The notes under the pieces were generated by a model. It saw only the letters and a list, made by a program, of their open reading frames with translations. It had not been told where the DNA came from and ran no database searches. The position numbers and the translations under genes are program-made. From Chryseobacterium arachidis (lineage in GTDB: Bacteria; Bacteroidota; Bacteroidia; Flavobacteriales; Weeksellaceae), in NCBI RefSeq assembly GCF_900129245.1, contig NZ_FQUT01000002.1:248001-312000 (forward strand): 64,000 bases of DNA, written 5' to 3'. Of the stretch, positions 8,382 to 16,428 are shown piece by piece. The first letter of the stretch is position 1. Every line of letters begins with the position of its first letter.

Positions 8382-8413
8382 AAAAGAGATTTCAATTCGA
8401 GATCTCTTTTTTT
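8382..8413 (+). terminator. Terminator of the rpsT-tRNA unit
   Basis: Stem AAAAGAGAT (8382-8390) / ATCTCTTTT (8402-8410) with an 11-nt loop and a run of seven T starting at 8407. It directly follows the second tRNA-Glu. Confidence 0.85.
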
Positions 8414-8448
8414 ATTTTAAATATGTCAAAAATCATCGATACACTTAC

Positions 8449-8477
8449 TTGAAATAAACTTCAAAATCATATCTTTG
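8449..8477 (+). promoter_or_regulatory. Promoter of the FadR-type regulator gene
   Basis: -33 TTG (8449-8451) and -7 TATCTTTG (8470-8477) with an 18-nt spacer. The putative operator begins 4 bases after the -7 box, so a bound repressor would cover the transcription start. Confidence 0.7.
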
Positions 8478-8480
8478 TAA

Positions 8481-8500
8481 TTCGTCAGATGATATGATGT
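8481..8500 (+). promoter_or_regulatory. Putative operator O1 of the FadR-type regulator
   Basis: TCGTCAGATGATATGATG, a near copy of the site before the MFS gene (one base different over 18). It contains the palindromic core often bound by GntR/FadR-type dimers (TCnTC-A-GATGA). The position just past the -7 box suggests autorepression. Confidence 0.7.
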
Positions 8501-8506
8501 TTTAAT

Positions 8507-9160
8507 ATGCAGATTCAAAGAAAAACTTTAGCGGAAGAAGTGGCAGAACGATTATTCGAAGGTATATCTGACGATGAATATGCTATTGGAGAGAAGCTTC
8601 CTATTGAACCTGAGCTGATGAAAATCTATGGTGTTGGCCGTTCAAGCATTCGTGAAGCCATAAAAATTTTATCGATCAAAGGAATTTTGAATGTGCAGCA
8701 AGGTGTAGGAACTTTTGTGGTTTCTAAAAATGCAGAAGAATCTTTAGAATCGCAAATGAATAAAGCTGAACTTGAAGAAGTGCAGGAAGTCCGTTCTTTG
8801 CTTGATTCTAAAATTGCAGCAAAAGCAGCCTTGAACAGAACCGAAAAAGATTTAGCGACAATAAAAAATTATTTAAATCTTAGAAATCAGTTTGCGGAAG
8901 AAAATAAAGCATCAGAATGTTATGAAGCAGATATTAATTTTCATCTAGCGATTGCTGAAGCCTGCGGAAACAAACTCTTAAAGGAAATTTATAAAGTTGC
9001 CACAAAACATATTATGAGCTCTTTCCGAACCAGACATCATAATACGGAATCATTTAAGATTTCTCAGAAAATCCATACAGAACTTTACCTATCTATTGCA
9101 GATAAGAATTCAGAAAAAGCAGCAGTGATCGCACAAAAAATTGTTGATCAGATTTATTAA
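8507..9160 (+). CDS. FadR/GntR-family transcriptional regulator (FCD domain)
   Basis: 217-aa DNA-binding repressor. Residues 1-75 form a GntR winged helix (LPIEPELMKIYGVGRSSIRE as the recognition region, then the wing GVGTFVVSK). Residues 90-215 form an all-helical FCD ligand domain with candidate metal/ligand residues D and H in DINFHLAIAEACGN. Such regulators usually sense a small organic acid; the ligand here is unknown. Twin operators lie before this gene and before the MFS gene 52 bases downstream, so it very probably represses both. Confidence 0.9.
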   Translation: MQIQRKTLAEEVAERLFEGISDDEYAIGEKLPIEPELMKIYGVGRSSIREAIKILSIKGILNVQQGVGTFVVSKNAEESLESQMNKAELEEVQEVRSLLDSKIAAKAALNRTEKDLATIKNYLNLRNQFAEENKASECYEADINFHLAIAEACGNKLLKEIYKVATKHIMSSFRTRHHNTESFKISQKIHTELYLSIADKNSEKAAVIAQKIVDQIY

Positions 9161-9175
9161 AAATTTTTTAACAAA

Positions 9176-9198
9176 ATTCATCAGATGATATGATGAAT
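9176..9198 (+). promoter_or_regulatory. Putative operator O2 before the MFS gene
   Basis: Perfect 8-bp inverted repeat ATTCATCA (9176-9183) / TGATGAAT (9191-9198) around GATGATA. It shares 17 of 18 core bases with the site at 8481. It lies between the regulator stop and the exporter start at 9213. Confidence 0.75.
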
Positions 9199-9212
9199 AA
9201 TTATTTAATATT

Positions 9213-10409
9213 ATGGAAAATATAAATACCAAGACCATTGACACCAACAAGATTGTTTATCCGATTTTGTTTATGATCAGCTTCTCTCATTTTTTAAATG
9301 ACCTCATCCAATCCACAATTCCTTCACTTTACCCTATTTTAAAAGGTGAATTCAGATTATCATTTGCACAAATTGGAATCATCACTTTGGTATTTCAACT
9401 TACAGCTTCTATTTTACAGCCGTTTGTAGGAATTTATACCGATAAAAAACCAAATCCCAGATCTTTAGCCATCGGCATGGGATTATCAATGACAGGATTA
9501 TTATTGCTTTCCGCAGCGCATCAATATTATGTTATTCTTATTTCGGTAGCCTTAATTGGGATGGGCTCATCCGTATTTCATCCTGAAGCATCAAGAGTGG
9601 CACAATTGGCATCGGGAGGACAAAAAGGTTTGGCACAATCGATATTTCAGGTTGGTGGAAATTCGGGAAGTGCGATTGGACCTTTGCTGGTTGCTTTAAT
9701 TATTCTGCCTTTAGGACAAGGTTATGTTGGGTTATTTGCCATCGCAGCTTTTATCGGAATCATTGTTTTGTGGAGAATCGGAAATTGGTATGCAGAAAGA
9801 TTAAGTTTAAAAAAATCAGCGAAACATCCGAGTGATGTTATTCATATTAATCTTTCAAAGAAGAAAGTTATTTTCTCGATTACGATTTTATTGGCGTTGG
9901 TTTTTTCGAAATATATTTATCTGGCTTCGATGACGAATTATTTTACCTTTTTCTTAATTGATAAATTCCATCTTTCGGTACACGATTCTCAGCTCTGTCT
10001 ATTCATGTTCCTTGCAGCAGTTGCAGTGGGAACGATATTAGGAGGAAAATTAGGTGACAAATACGGAAGAAAAAAAATCATCTGGATTTCGATTTTGGGA
10101 GCAGCGCCGTTTACGCTTTGTCTTCCTTATCTTTCTTTATTCTGGACGATTGTCTTTGCTGTATTAATCGGGTTAATTATCGCTTCTGCATTTTCAGCGA
10201 TCTTAGTGTATGCAACAGATCTGATGCCTAATAAAATCGGTTTGGTTGCCGGATTATTCTTTGGTTTTATGTTTGGAATGGGAGGAATTGGTTCGGCTGT
10301 TTTAGGAGCTGTTGCAGATGATACAAGTATTGAATATGTTTTTAAAATTTGTGCATTTTTACCATTAATGGGAATCATCACGGCTTTTTTGCCCAACCTT
10401 AAAAAATAA
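9213..10409 (+). CDS. fsr: MFS exporter, Fsr (fosmidomycin resistance) type
   Basis: 398-aa protein with about 12 hydrophobic segments. The stretches SHFLNDLIQSTIPSLYPIL, GIYTDKKPNPRSLAIGMG, GMGSSVFHPEASRVAQLASG and GLAQSIFQVGGNSGSAIGPL closely follow E. coli Fsr, an inner-membrane proton-driven efflux protein of the major facilitator superfamily. The physiological substrate is unknown; fosmidomycin is only the drug by which the family was named. It is controlled, by inference, by the FadR-type regulator just upstream through the operator at 9176. A hairpin terminator follows. Confidence 0.88.
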   Translation: MENINTKTIDTNKIVYPILFMISFSHFLNDLIQSTIPSLYPILKGEFRLSFAQIGIITLVFQLTASILQPFVGIYTDKKPNPRSLAIGMGLSMTGLLLLSAAHQYYVILISVALIGMGSSVFHPEASRVAQLASGGQKGLAQSIFQVGGNSGSAIGPLLVALIILPLGQGYVGLFAIAAFIGIIVLWRIGNWYAERLSLKKSAKHPSDVIHINLSKKKVIFSITILLALVFSKYIYLASMTNYFTFFLIDKFHLSVHDSQLCLFMFLAAVAVGTILGGKLGDKYGRKKIIWISILGAAPFTLCLPYLSLFWTIVFAVLIGLIIASAFSAILVYATDLMPNKIGLVAGLFFGFMFGMGGIGSAVLGAVADDTSIEYVFKICAFLPLMGIITAFLPNLKK

Positions 10410-10412
10410 ATA

Positions 10413-10444
10413 AAATCCTCTATCAAAATTAAGATAGAGGATTT
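10413..10444. terminator. Bidirectional terminator between convergent genes
   Basis: Perfect 12-bp stem AAATCCTCTATC (10413-10424) / GATAGAGGATTT (10433-10444), 8-nt loop. It lies between the stops of the MFS gene (plus) and the oxidoreductase (minus). Confidence 0.85.
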
Positions 10445-10461
10445 AAAATTCATGAAATTTT

Positions 10462-11217
10462 CTACCTTTTCGGATTCGTTGGAAATAATGATCGGAGTAT
10501 ATTCAGAACATATTCATGAGTTGGAGGTTCAGTCAGACTAATAAAAATCTCCATTGATTTGTCTCTTAAAGTTGCTGCTTGCCTTTTTATTTCATCTTTA
10601 TCTGCCAAAGCCAAAGTAAGTTCTTTTGCATTTAATTCTGTACAGTAAGAAGGCATTCCGGGTTGGTGTCTCCATGATTCCGAAAGATTACCGCTATCAA
10701 CAGCATCAAATCCAACCTCATCGATAAGCTGAGAAATAATTTTTTTGGCGTTTTCATCATCTCCCGAAATTGCCATTGCCACTCTATTATCTTCCGCGTT
10801 TGGTCTTCCTTCATTTTCTAAAGAATAAGCCAATAAATTATTAAAAGCTTTAACAACTGGTCTTCCCAATTGTTCTGAAACCCAAACACTTTCCAGTTGA
10901 TTATCAAAAACAGGCATAATTCCATCTCTTGTAGGATAATAATTGCTTGTATCCACAACAATTACCTTATCTGAAATTCCTTCAAATAAATTCTTAGGCA
11001 AAGTGGGAATTGCGCTTGTTGGAATCGCAACGATCACAATATCAACATCTTTTGCAATATTTTGCAGACTCGAATGTCCAACACCTAATTTTTTTGCGGT
11101 TTCTGAAAGTTCATGTTCTGAGCTTTTACTTGTGACTTTAATTTCGTGCCCCGCATTTCCTAATTTTTTGGCCAGAGTACTTCCAATCGGGCCGGTTCCA
11201 ATGATTCCTATTTTCAT
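10462..11217 (-). CDS. NAD(P)-binding oxidoreductase, F420-dependent NADP reductase-like
   Basis: 251-aa Rossmann protein with the dinucleotide motif GTGPIGS at residues 7-13, directly after the start MKIGII. The order of later motifs (VIVAIPTSAIPTL, VIVVDTSNYYPTRDG, VKAFNNLLAYSLENEG) matches the NADPH-dependent F420 reductase/NpdG-like family (PF03807). This organism would not be expected to make F420, so NADP(H) with another partner is more likely. I use the ATG at 11217, because a frame extended to 11259 would run into the promoter box. Its neighbour is an AraC regulator in the same direction, 106 bases upstream. Confidence 0.82.
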   Translation of the reverse strand: MKIGIIGTGPIGSTLAKKLGNAGHEIKVTSKSSEHELSETAKKLGVGHSSLQNIAKDVDIVIVAIPTSAIPTLPKNLFEGISDKVIVVDTSNYYPTRDGIMPVFDNQLESVWVSEQLGRPVVKAFNNLLAYSLENEGRPNAEDNRVAMAISGDDENAKKIISQLIDEVGFDAVDSGNLSESWRHQPGMPSYCTELNAKELTLALADKDEIKRQAATLRDKSMEIFISLTEPPTHEYVLNILRSLFPTNPKR

Positions 11218-11264
11218 ATTATTTTTAAATTTTAAACATGTAATTTTTAAAATAATCACTAGAG

Positions 11265-11272
11265 CAAAGTTA
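11265..11272 (-). promoter_or_regulatory. -7 box for the oxidoreductase gene
   Basis: TAACTTTG on the minus strand, 48 bases before the ATG at 11217. A clear TTG at -33 is not visible, so this is a partial match. Confidence 0.45.
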
Positions 11273-11323
11273 GATTGAAGTCAGAAAAATAAATTTTTCA
11301 TGTCAAATCGAAAATTATTCAAA

Positions 11324-12250
11324 TCAAATATTCTGAATATTGGAAAACGAATTTTTACGGAAAGATTTAGGAGTTTCTTTTGTATGTCTTTTGAAGAATG
11401 TAATGAAGTTTGAAGGATATTCGAATCCAAGTAAATATGCTATTTCAGAAATATCAAAATTACTGTGGTTTAATAATGCTTTTGCTTCGGTAAGAACTCT
11501 GGAAGCAATAATTTCGGAAGTGCTTTTGCTTGTAACTTCTTTTATCACATAATTAAGATGATTAACATGAATGGAAAGCTCATTTGCAAAATCATTTGGT
11601 GTTTTTAATTTTAAAGAATGTTCTAAAGAATCGATTGGGAACTGATTTTCAAGCATATTTAAAAATTTCGAAGTTAGTCGTATTGCAGCGGGTTTATTCG
11701 CTGATGATTTTTCTGAAATATTCTGAAATTTGTATGCTTTCTGTAAAAGTAACTGAAGATAAGTTGCAATAATATCATATCTATAATGATATTCACTATT
11801 GATTTCCAATAACATAGATTCAAAAATCCTGCGAACATCTTCTGCCTGTTCATCCGTTAATGAAAATATCGGATTCATGCTTGATGTAAACAATGCCGAC
11901 TTTTGAAAGTAATCTTTATTCAATAATTTGGTTTGAAACTGATTATCAAAATAACAATAATAAGACGGAGTTTCTTCTGCTAAAGTCTGCCAAAAATAAG
12001 GAACAGTAGGATTAAAAAATATCAATACATTTCCATTGATTTCAATTAATTCATCTCTTACTTGCAATATTCCTCGACCTTTTATTAATGAAATTTTATA
12101 AAAATCGCTTCTATGCAAAGGCTGGGTTTTTTCACAGATTTCAGAACGATTAAAAACATTGAAATGGTGAACCTGAGATAATAATAAATATTCCTCAAAA
12201 CACTCCGGATCATCCATCAACAGATTCTTTAATTCGTATATTTCTTGCAT
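11324..12250 (-). CDS. AraC-family transcriptional regulator
   Basis: 308-aa regulator. An N-terminal cupin-like sensing domain covers about residues 20-130 (KGRGILQVRDELIEINGNVL). The C-terminal AraC double helix-turn-helix covers about residues 200-300, with the signature DISEIAYLLGFEYPSNFITF and FKRHTKETPKSFR. It lies upstream of the NAD(P)-binding oxidoreductase in the same direction; in Bacteroidota such pairs are often regulator and target, so control of that gene is a fair inference. A -7 box lies only 4 bases before this ATG, implying a leaderless mRNA or a later start. Confidence 0.9.
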   Translation of the reverse strand: MQEIYELKNLLMDDPECFEEYLLLSQVHHFNVFNRSEICEKTQPLHRSDFYKISLIKGRGILQVRDELIEINGNVLIFFNPTVPYFWQTLAEETPSYYCYFDNQFQTKLLNKDYFQKSALFTSSMNPIFSLTDEQAEDVRRIFESMLLEINSEYHYRYDIIATYLQLLLQKAYKFQNISEKSSANKPAAIRLTSKFLNMLENQFPIDSLEHSLKLKTPNDFANELSIHVNHLNYVIKEVTSKSTSEIIASRVLTEAKALLNHSNFDISEIAYLLGFEYPSNFITFFKRHTKETPKSFRKNSFSNIQNI

Positions 12251-12254
12251 GTAG

Positions 12255-12262
12255 CAAAGTTA
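12255..12262 (-). promoter_or_regulatory. -7 box of the AraC gene
   Basis: TAACTTTG on the minus strand, ending 5 bases before the ATG at 12250. If used, transcription would begin at or next to the start codon. The -33 region is weak. Confidence 0.45.
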
Positions 12263-12370
12263 TTCAAATAAAAGAACTGAACATTTATTTCTTAATAGAT
12301 TAAAAAAGTGGAAGCCAATAGATAATTATAAATTATCAAAATATTCTAACTTGGTATTTAATATAAATAA

Positions 12371-12398
12371 GCCTCCACCAAAGGCAAAAGGTGGAGGC
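12371..12398 (-). terminator. Terminator of the B12-uptake operon
   Basis: Perfect 9-bp GC-rich stem GCCTCCACC (12371-12379) / GGTGGAGGC (12390-12398) with a 10-nt loop. On the minus strand it is followed by TTATTTATATT. It lies 30 bases after the last gene of the operon. Confidence 0.75.
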
Positions 12399-12427
12399 AA
12401 AACAAAATTAGGATATGCTACTAAGAT

Positions 12428-14047
12428 CTAGTTTTTAATAACTTTCTGCTGATAGACCGCTTTTTCGGTTTTTGCTGTAAGAATATACACTCCTTTCGGA
12501 AGCATACTTACATTGATCTGCCCATTACTGAACGGAGCATTAACCAATTTGCCGGACATATCGTACACAGAAATATTTAAAACCTTCTCCTGAGTTCGAA
12601 TGTTGAGAATATCAGTTACCGGATTAGGGTAAATACTGAATTCTAATTTTTTTACCTCAGCCGTTGCCAGCACCGAAGTAGAGCTTGTTATAGACAAAAC
12701 CTTATCAACAACTTTACCATTTGAGTTGAAACTTACCACAATCTCAGCATTTCCATTAGAATGAGGCGTTAGCACCAATTCTTCACTGTCATTGATCACC
12801 GCAGAAACTGCATTTGTATTGCTGTTAGACTTTACCGTTTTAACAATCGCCGCTGACAAGTTATCTGTATCTGAAATTACGGTTTTTAAATCAATTGTCG
12901 TTAAACTATTTACACTAATTTGTGAAGGAAGCAAATTATTGATAACCGGAGTGGTATTATCCGGAAAAACAGCCACCGCCGGAAACCAGTAATAGTCATC
13001 TAGCTTAATGGTGTTTGTTAAATTTCCGGTGTTGTCATACGTATGAATCCAATTGTTCAGATAATGGGTTCCGTAGCCGCTTTCCGTGGTATTAACGATC
13101 AATTGGTCGGTTACAGGGTTTACTCTCAATCCTGCACCATAAGGAATCTGTTTAAAACTTCCAGTCTGTCCCGGAAGAACAGCAAAGTTTTCGTTGAATG
13201 TTTTCGTTGTTACATCAAACTTGATAATCTGAGCTCCTGAAACAAAACTATTCACAGAATTCATCCAGTACAAAGTATTGTTCAGAGTGCTTGCTGTAAA
13301 GCTTCCCGCATTCCATGCTCCCCAACTTCCCAAATATTGAGTGGTCGGAATATTGTAGGTGGTCGTAGTAAAATTAGTTGTATTGATATTTACCAATTTC
13401 TGATTCTGAATGGCCCAAACACTTCCGTCTTTTGCTTGCACTACAGAGTGAAAAGACCCCTGTATCGTAGTAATAACAGCATCCGTATTCGGATTGATCA
13501 CCAAAATACCCGCAGCCTGCTTTACGGCAAAAACATGCTGGGAAGTCCTGATCATATTTCCGATCTGTCCGCCTCCCGTTCCGGAAATTAAAGCTCCGAC
13601 CTGTAAGTTATCAATATCAAACGTATAAATCCCGTTAGAAGCTCCGATGTATCCTTTGTGCTCATTAACACCGATAAAAGACCTTCCGTCTCCTCCGATC
13701 GTATTAAATCCAGCAATTTTCTGCATAGTCTGTGCATTGGCAACTACTAATCTTCCTCCCGCAGTATATTGTGTATCTCCACCTTCAGCAGCCTGTTTAG
13801 AGATAAAATAAAATTTATCCCCATAAATCGTACCATATTGGGTGGTAGCCCCAAAAGCCTGATTGTTATTGGCATTGCTATAAATTCTGTAGTTGACGCT
13901 TCCATCGTTTTGGATAAAATTTACCGAACCGTTGGTGTGGCCAAACCATTCTTCATTAACCATGAAATATCCATTGGTAAAAGCAGATTGCGCCTTCGAA
14001 AGACCACACGCTAAAAGAAGTGATGTAAAAAGGTAAAACTTTTTCAT
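12428..14047 (-). CDS. T9SS-sorted DUF5074-type beta-propeller protein of the B12 operon
   Basis: 539-aa secreted protein. A signal peptide covers residues 1-19 (cleavage after SKA). The middle, about 25-370, has repeated propeller-like stretches (YGTIYGDKFYFISKQ, KGYIGASNGIYTFD, DGSVWAIQNQKLVNI) as in DUF5074/YncE-like proteins. The last 75 residues are a type A T9SS sorting domain (FSIYPNPVTDILNI ... SMLPKGVYILTAKTEKAVY ... KVIKN), so it should be exported by the type IX system and anchored on the cell surface. It is the last gene of the cobalamin-riboswitch operon. A role in capturing corrinoids at the surface is inferred from context and its resemblance to BtuG-like propellers. Confidence 0.82.
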   Translation of the reverse strand: MKKFYLFTSLLLACGLSKAQSAFTNGYFMVNEEWFGHTNGSVNFIQNDGSVNYRIYSNANNNQAFGATTQYGTIYGDKFYFISKQAAEGGDTQYTAGGRLVVANAQTMQKIAGFNTIGGDGRSFIGVNEHKGYIGASNGIYTFDIDNLQVGALISGTGGGQIGNMIRTSQHVFAVKQAAGILVINPNTDAVITTIQGSFHSVVQAKDGSVWAIQNQKLVNINTTNFTTTTYNIPTTQYLGSWGAWNAGSFTASTLNNTLYWMNSVNSFVSGAQIIKFDVTTKTFNENFAVLPGQTGSFKQIPYGAGLRVNPVTDQLIVNTTESGYGTHYLNNWIHTYDNTGNLTNTIKLDDYYWFPAVAVFPDNTTPVINNLLPSQISVNSLTTIDLKTVISDTDNLSAAIVKTVKSNSNTNAVSAVINDSEELVLTPHSNGNAEIVVSFNSNGKVVDKVLSITSSTSVLATAEVKKLEFSIYPNPVTDILNIRTQEKVLNISVYDMSGKLVNAPFSNGQINVSMLPKGVYILTAKTEKAVYQQKVIKN

Positions 14048-14082
14048 TTTTGATTTAATTATAACTATTTATTATTGAATTT

Positions 14083-15279
14083 TTAATTAAGGTGTAAATC
14101 GTAGGCTCCTGCAACTTCCGTAGAAACCTCTCCTACCCAGCCTGCTTCCTGATTCACTCCGGTGTAGATCTTTATAAAATCGATTCCCGGAAGCTTTACA
14201 TATTTTCCGCTTCTGTCCACCGCCCACGAGATATCGATGTTTGAAGCTTCATCATTGTTCGGGGCATTGTCTGCGTAGCCGTAGTCATACGATTTTCCTG
14301 TCCAATAAGATCCCGTTCCGCTCTCGTCGTAATAATTATTCGCAAGCTTAGTTCCGGTAAAACTGTAAGACGCGTCGCCGATCCATAACGGATAATAGCT
14401 TTGTGCGTGGAAAGCATTTTTTGTTTTAAACCCTGAATTTCCCAGATTATCCTGCCATTTGATATACTCAATATCAGTCTGCCAAAATTCGGCTCCGGAA
14501 ACAGGAGGTTTACTTTCATTAGGCTTGAAGTAGGTAATACTGTAATCTTTTACGGTTGTATTTTTAAAATATTCGCTGCCTGCAATTTCGTACCATTCGT
14601 TGTCATCTGGCTTTCCGTTTTTATTTCTGTCGTAAGCCACCATGATAATTCCAGGCTCACAAGAACCCGAACGCGGATCAGTTGATGAATTTCCAAAAAA
14701 TGCATTTCCAAGGATTTTAAAATCTTTGCCATTCATGTTCGGAATGGTATGGTCAAAACCGAAAACAATATAACCTCCATATCCACCCAGTGTAATCATT
14801 GAAGAGCTTCCGCCTACCAAAGATTCTTTTGCCTTCTGAAGCATCTGGCTGTAGGAATTCCCCGTTTCATATTCCGGCATTTCATTGGTAAACTGCCCGA
14901 CTGCCGGACGGAAATCGAAAACATTGGAAATGTATTTGCTGTATGTTCCCGCTTCCTGCTTCACAATAATTTTCGACTGATACGTTTTTATATCGGCTCC
15001 CGTTCCTATTTTTAAAGTTAAAGGATACGTTTTCACCACCGGACTAATGAATTCCAGCTGGGAATCCTGAGAAATAATAGAATCATTAATGCTCCAGGTA
15101 ATATTTCCAGAAACATTGGTAGGAATACTTAGTACTTTGAAACGGTCAATTGTATAAGATTCTTCCAGTCCGTTGAAGTTGGACTCGTCTCTGGCATCAT
15201 CATTTTTACAGCCGATGGTTCCGATCAATACCGCTGAAAGAAGTACGGTTTTAATACTGTTCAAAAATTTTTTACTCAT
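14083..15279 (-). CDS. Surface lipoprotein of the B12 operon (PKD-like N-terminus, cell-surface protein family)
   Basis: 398-aa lipoprotein with lipobox GTIGC (Cys 24) after a hydrophobic signal. Residues about 40-105 resemble a PKD-like Ig fold (WSINDSIISQDSQLEF, YPLTLKIGTG). The rest is a compact domain with GGYGGYIVFGFDHTIPN, NGKPDDNEWYEIAGSEYF and VDRSGKYVKLPGIDFIKIYTG. I recall this last domain in Bacteroidota proteins often annotated only as cell surface protein and encoded next to BtuB-like receptors. It starts 12 bases after the BtuG-like gene. It probably takes part in corrinoid capture, but no ligand residues can be named. Confidence 0.75.
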   Translation of the reverse strand: MSKKFLNSIKTVLLSAVLIGTIGCKNDDARDESNFNGLEESYTIDRFKVLSIPTNVSGNITWSINDSIISQDSQLEFISPVVKTYPLTLKIGTGADIKTYQSKIIVKQEAGTYSKYISNVFDFRPAVGQFTNEMPEYETGNSYSQMLQKAKESLVGGSSSMITLGGYGGYIVFGFDHTIPNMNGKDFKILGNAFFGNSSTDPRSGSCEPGIIMVAYDRNKNGKPDDNEWYEIAGSEYFKNTTVKDYSITYFKPNESKPPVSGAEFWQTDIEYIKWQDNLGNSGFKTKNAFHAQSYYPLWIGDASYSFTGTKLANNYYDESGTGSYWTGKSYDYGYADNAPNNDEASNIDISWAVDRSGKYVKLPGIDFIKIYTGVNQEAGWVGEVSTEVAGAYDLHLN

Positions 15280-15291
15280 ATTAGATTTGAT

Positions 15292-16428
15292 TTATTTATA
15301 TAAAAAAACAAAGTGCGCAGGAATGTTTCCGCCTTCTGTCTTCCATTTGAAGTGCCCGTTTTTATCAAAGCAGTAGACATATCCCGTCGAAACATAATTT
15401 CGCGCATCCGTCAGATAGATGTCTTCAGTAATCGGGTTGACAGCAATTCCATAGGGAGCTTTAATTCCATCCACATATTCCTGATCAATGATTTTATTGG
15501 AAATAATTTCTTCGGTCTTCACATCGATAATTCCAAAAGTCTTTGTGGAAGTATGGGTGTTATAATTAAATTCGTTGCCATAATAATACAGTTTGTCGTT
15601 CACAATGGTCATTCCGCTTACTGCCATATGAAAATCTTTTTTCACCACTCCGGTTGCGGCATCCACCAAAAACAAACTCGACGGAACGCTGTAATAATCT
15701 CCTCTCGAACTCACATACAAATCACCGTCGCTGTCTTTTTTAAGTCGGTGAAGATTGATGGCGACATTGATTTTTTTAGTTTCGGTAAATGAATTCAAAT
15801 CAATCACAGAAACCGTTTTATCATAGTTAGGAACCATATAACCACCAGAATTCGCCACGAAAAGCTGATTGCCTACAATTTCCATTTCTTCCGGCTGATA
15901 ACCTACAGTCACCTGACGTTCGACAACAAGGGAAACCGTATCAATTTCAACTACTTTTCCTTTCGGAGCATTCGGATTGATGTCTACAGGCCCGGCATAG
16001 CTACTTGCGTATACTTTTCCGTTTTTAAAGGTGATGTACCTGCAATTCTGTAACGGAATTGTCTTGATGCGTTTCGCTGTTTTCGCGTCCAGAACTTCAA
16101 TTTTATTGGAAACATTTATTACGGCATACATTTTACCGCCGTAGATCTTAATATCATTTCCCACATCACCCAATTCTTTTATAACATTAGGATTGATTTC
16201 TGCATAAATATTACGGTGATAAGTCCCGGTTGTATAATCAAAGAAATCAAGCGTACACTTATTGCTGCCCATATTTCCTTCATTCAAAACATAGAAACCT
16301 TTAATGGCTGTATTTTCAGGCTGGGCAAGCCCTGTTTCCGTTTCCTCACGAGGAATGTATTCATCGGTTCTACATGAAATCAGCGAAATCAGGGTAAAAA
16401 TCAGGATATAAAAGTTTAGTTTTTTCAT
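15292..16428 (-). CDS. BtuG-like beta-propeller surface lipoprotein
   Basis: 378-aa lipoprotein; the signal ends at LISC (Cys 19). The mature part is a YncE/DUF5074-type seven-bladed propeller with blade-like repeats (GGKMYAVINVSNKIEVLDA, NGKVYASSYAG, GNQLFVANSGGY, NDKLYYYGNEF). In Bacteroides thetaiotaomicron, BtuG of this type binds vitamin B12 very tightly and sits on BtuB at the cell surface. Here the gene follows the BtuB-like receptor with a 4-base overlap and lies under a cobalamin riboswitch, so a BtuG role is likely. The symbol is withheld because homology cannot be scored here. Confidence 0.82.
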   Translation of the reverse strand: MKKLNFYILIFTLISLISCRTDEYIPREETETGLAQPENTAIKGFYVLNEGNMGSNKCTLDFFDYTTGTYHRNIYAEINPNVIKELGDVGNDIKIYGGKMYAVINVSNKIEVLDAKTAKRIKTIPLQNCRYITFKNGKVYASSYAGPVDINPNAPKGKVVEIDTVSLVVERQVTVGYQPEEMEIVGNQLFVANSGGYMVPNYDKTVSVIDLNSFTETKKINVAINLHRLKKDSDGDLYVSSRGDYYSVPSSLFLVDAATGVVKKDFHMAVSGMTIVNDKLYYYGNEFNYNTHTSTKTFGIIDVKTEEIISNKIIDQEYVDGIKAPYGIAVNPITEDIYLTDARNYVSTGYVYCFDKNGHFKWKTEGGNIPAHFVFLYK

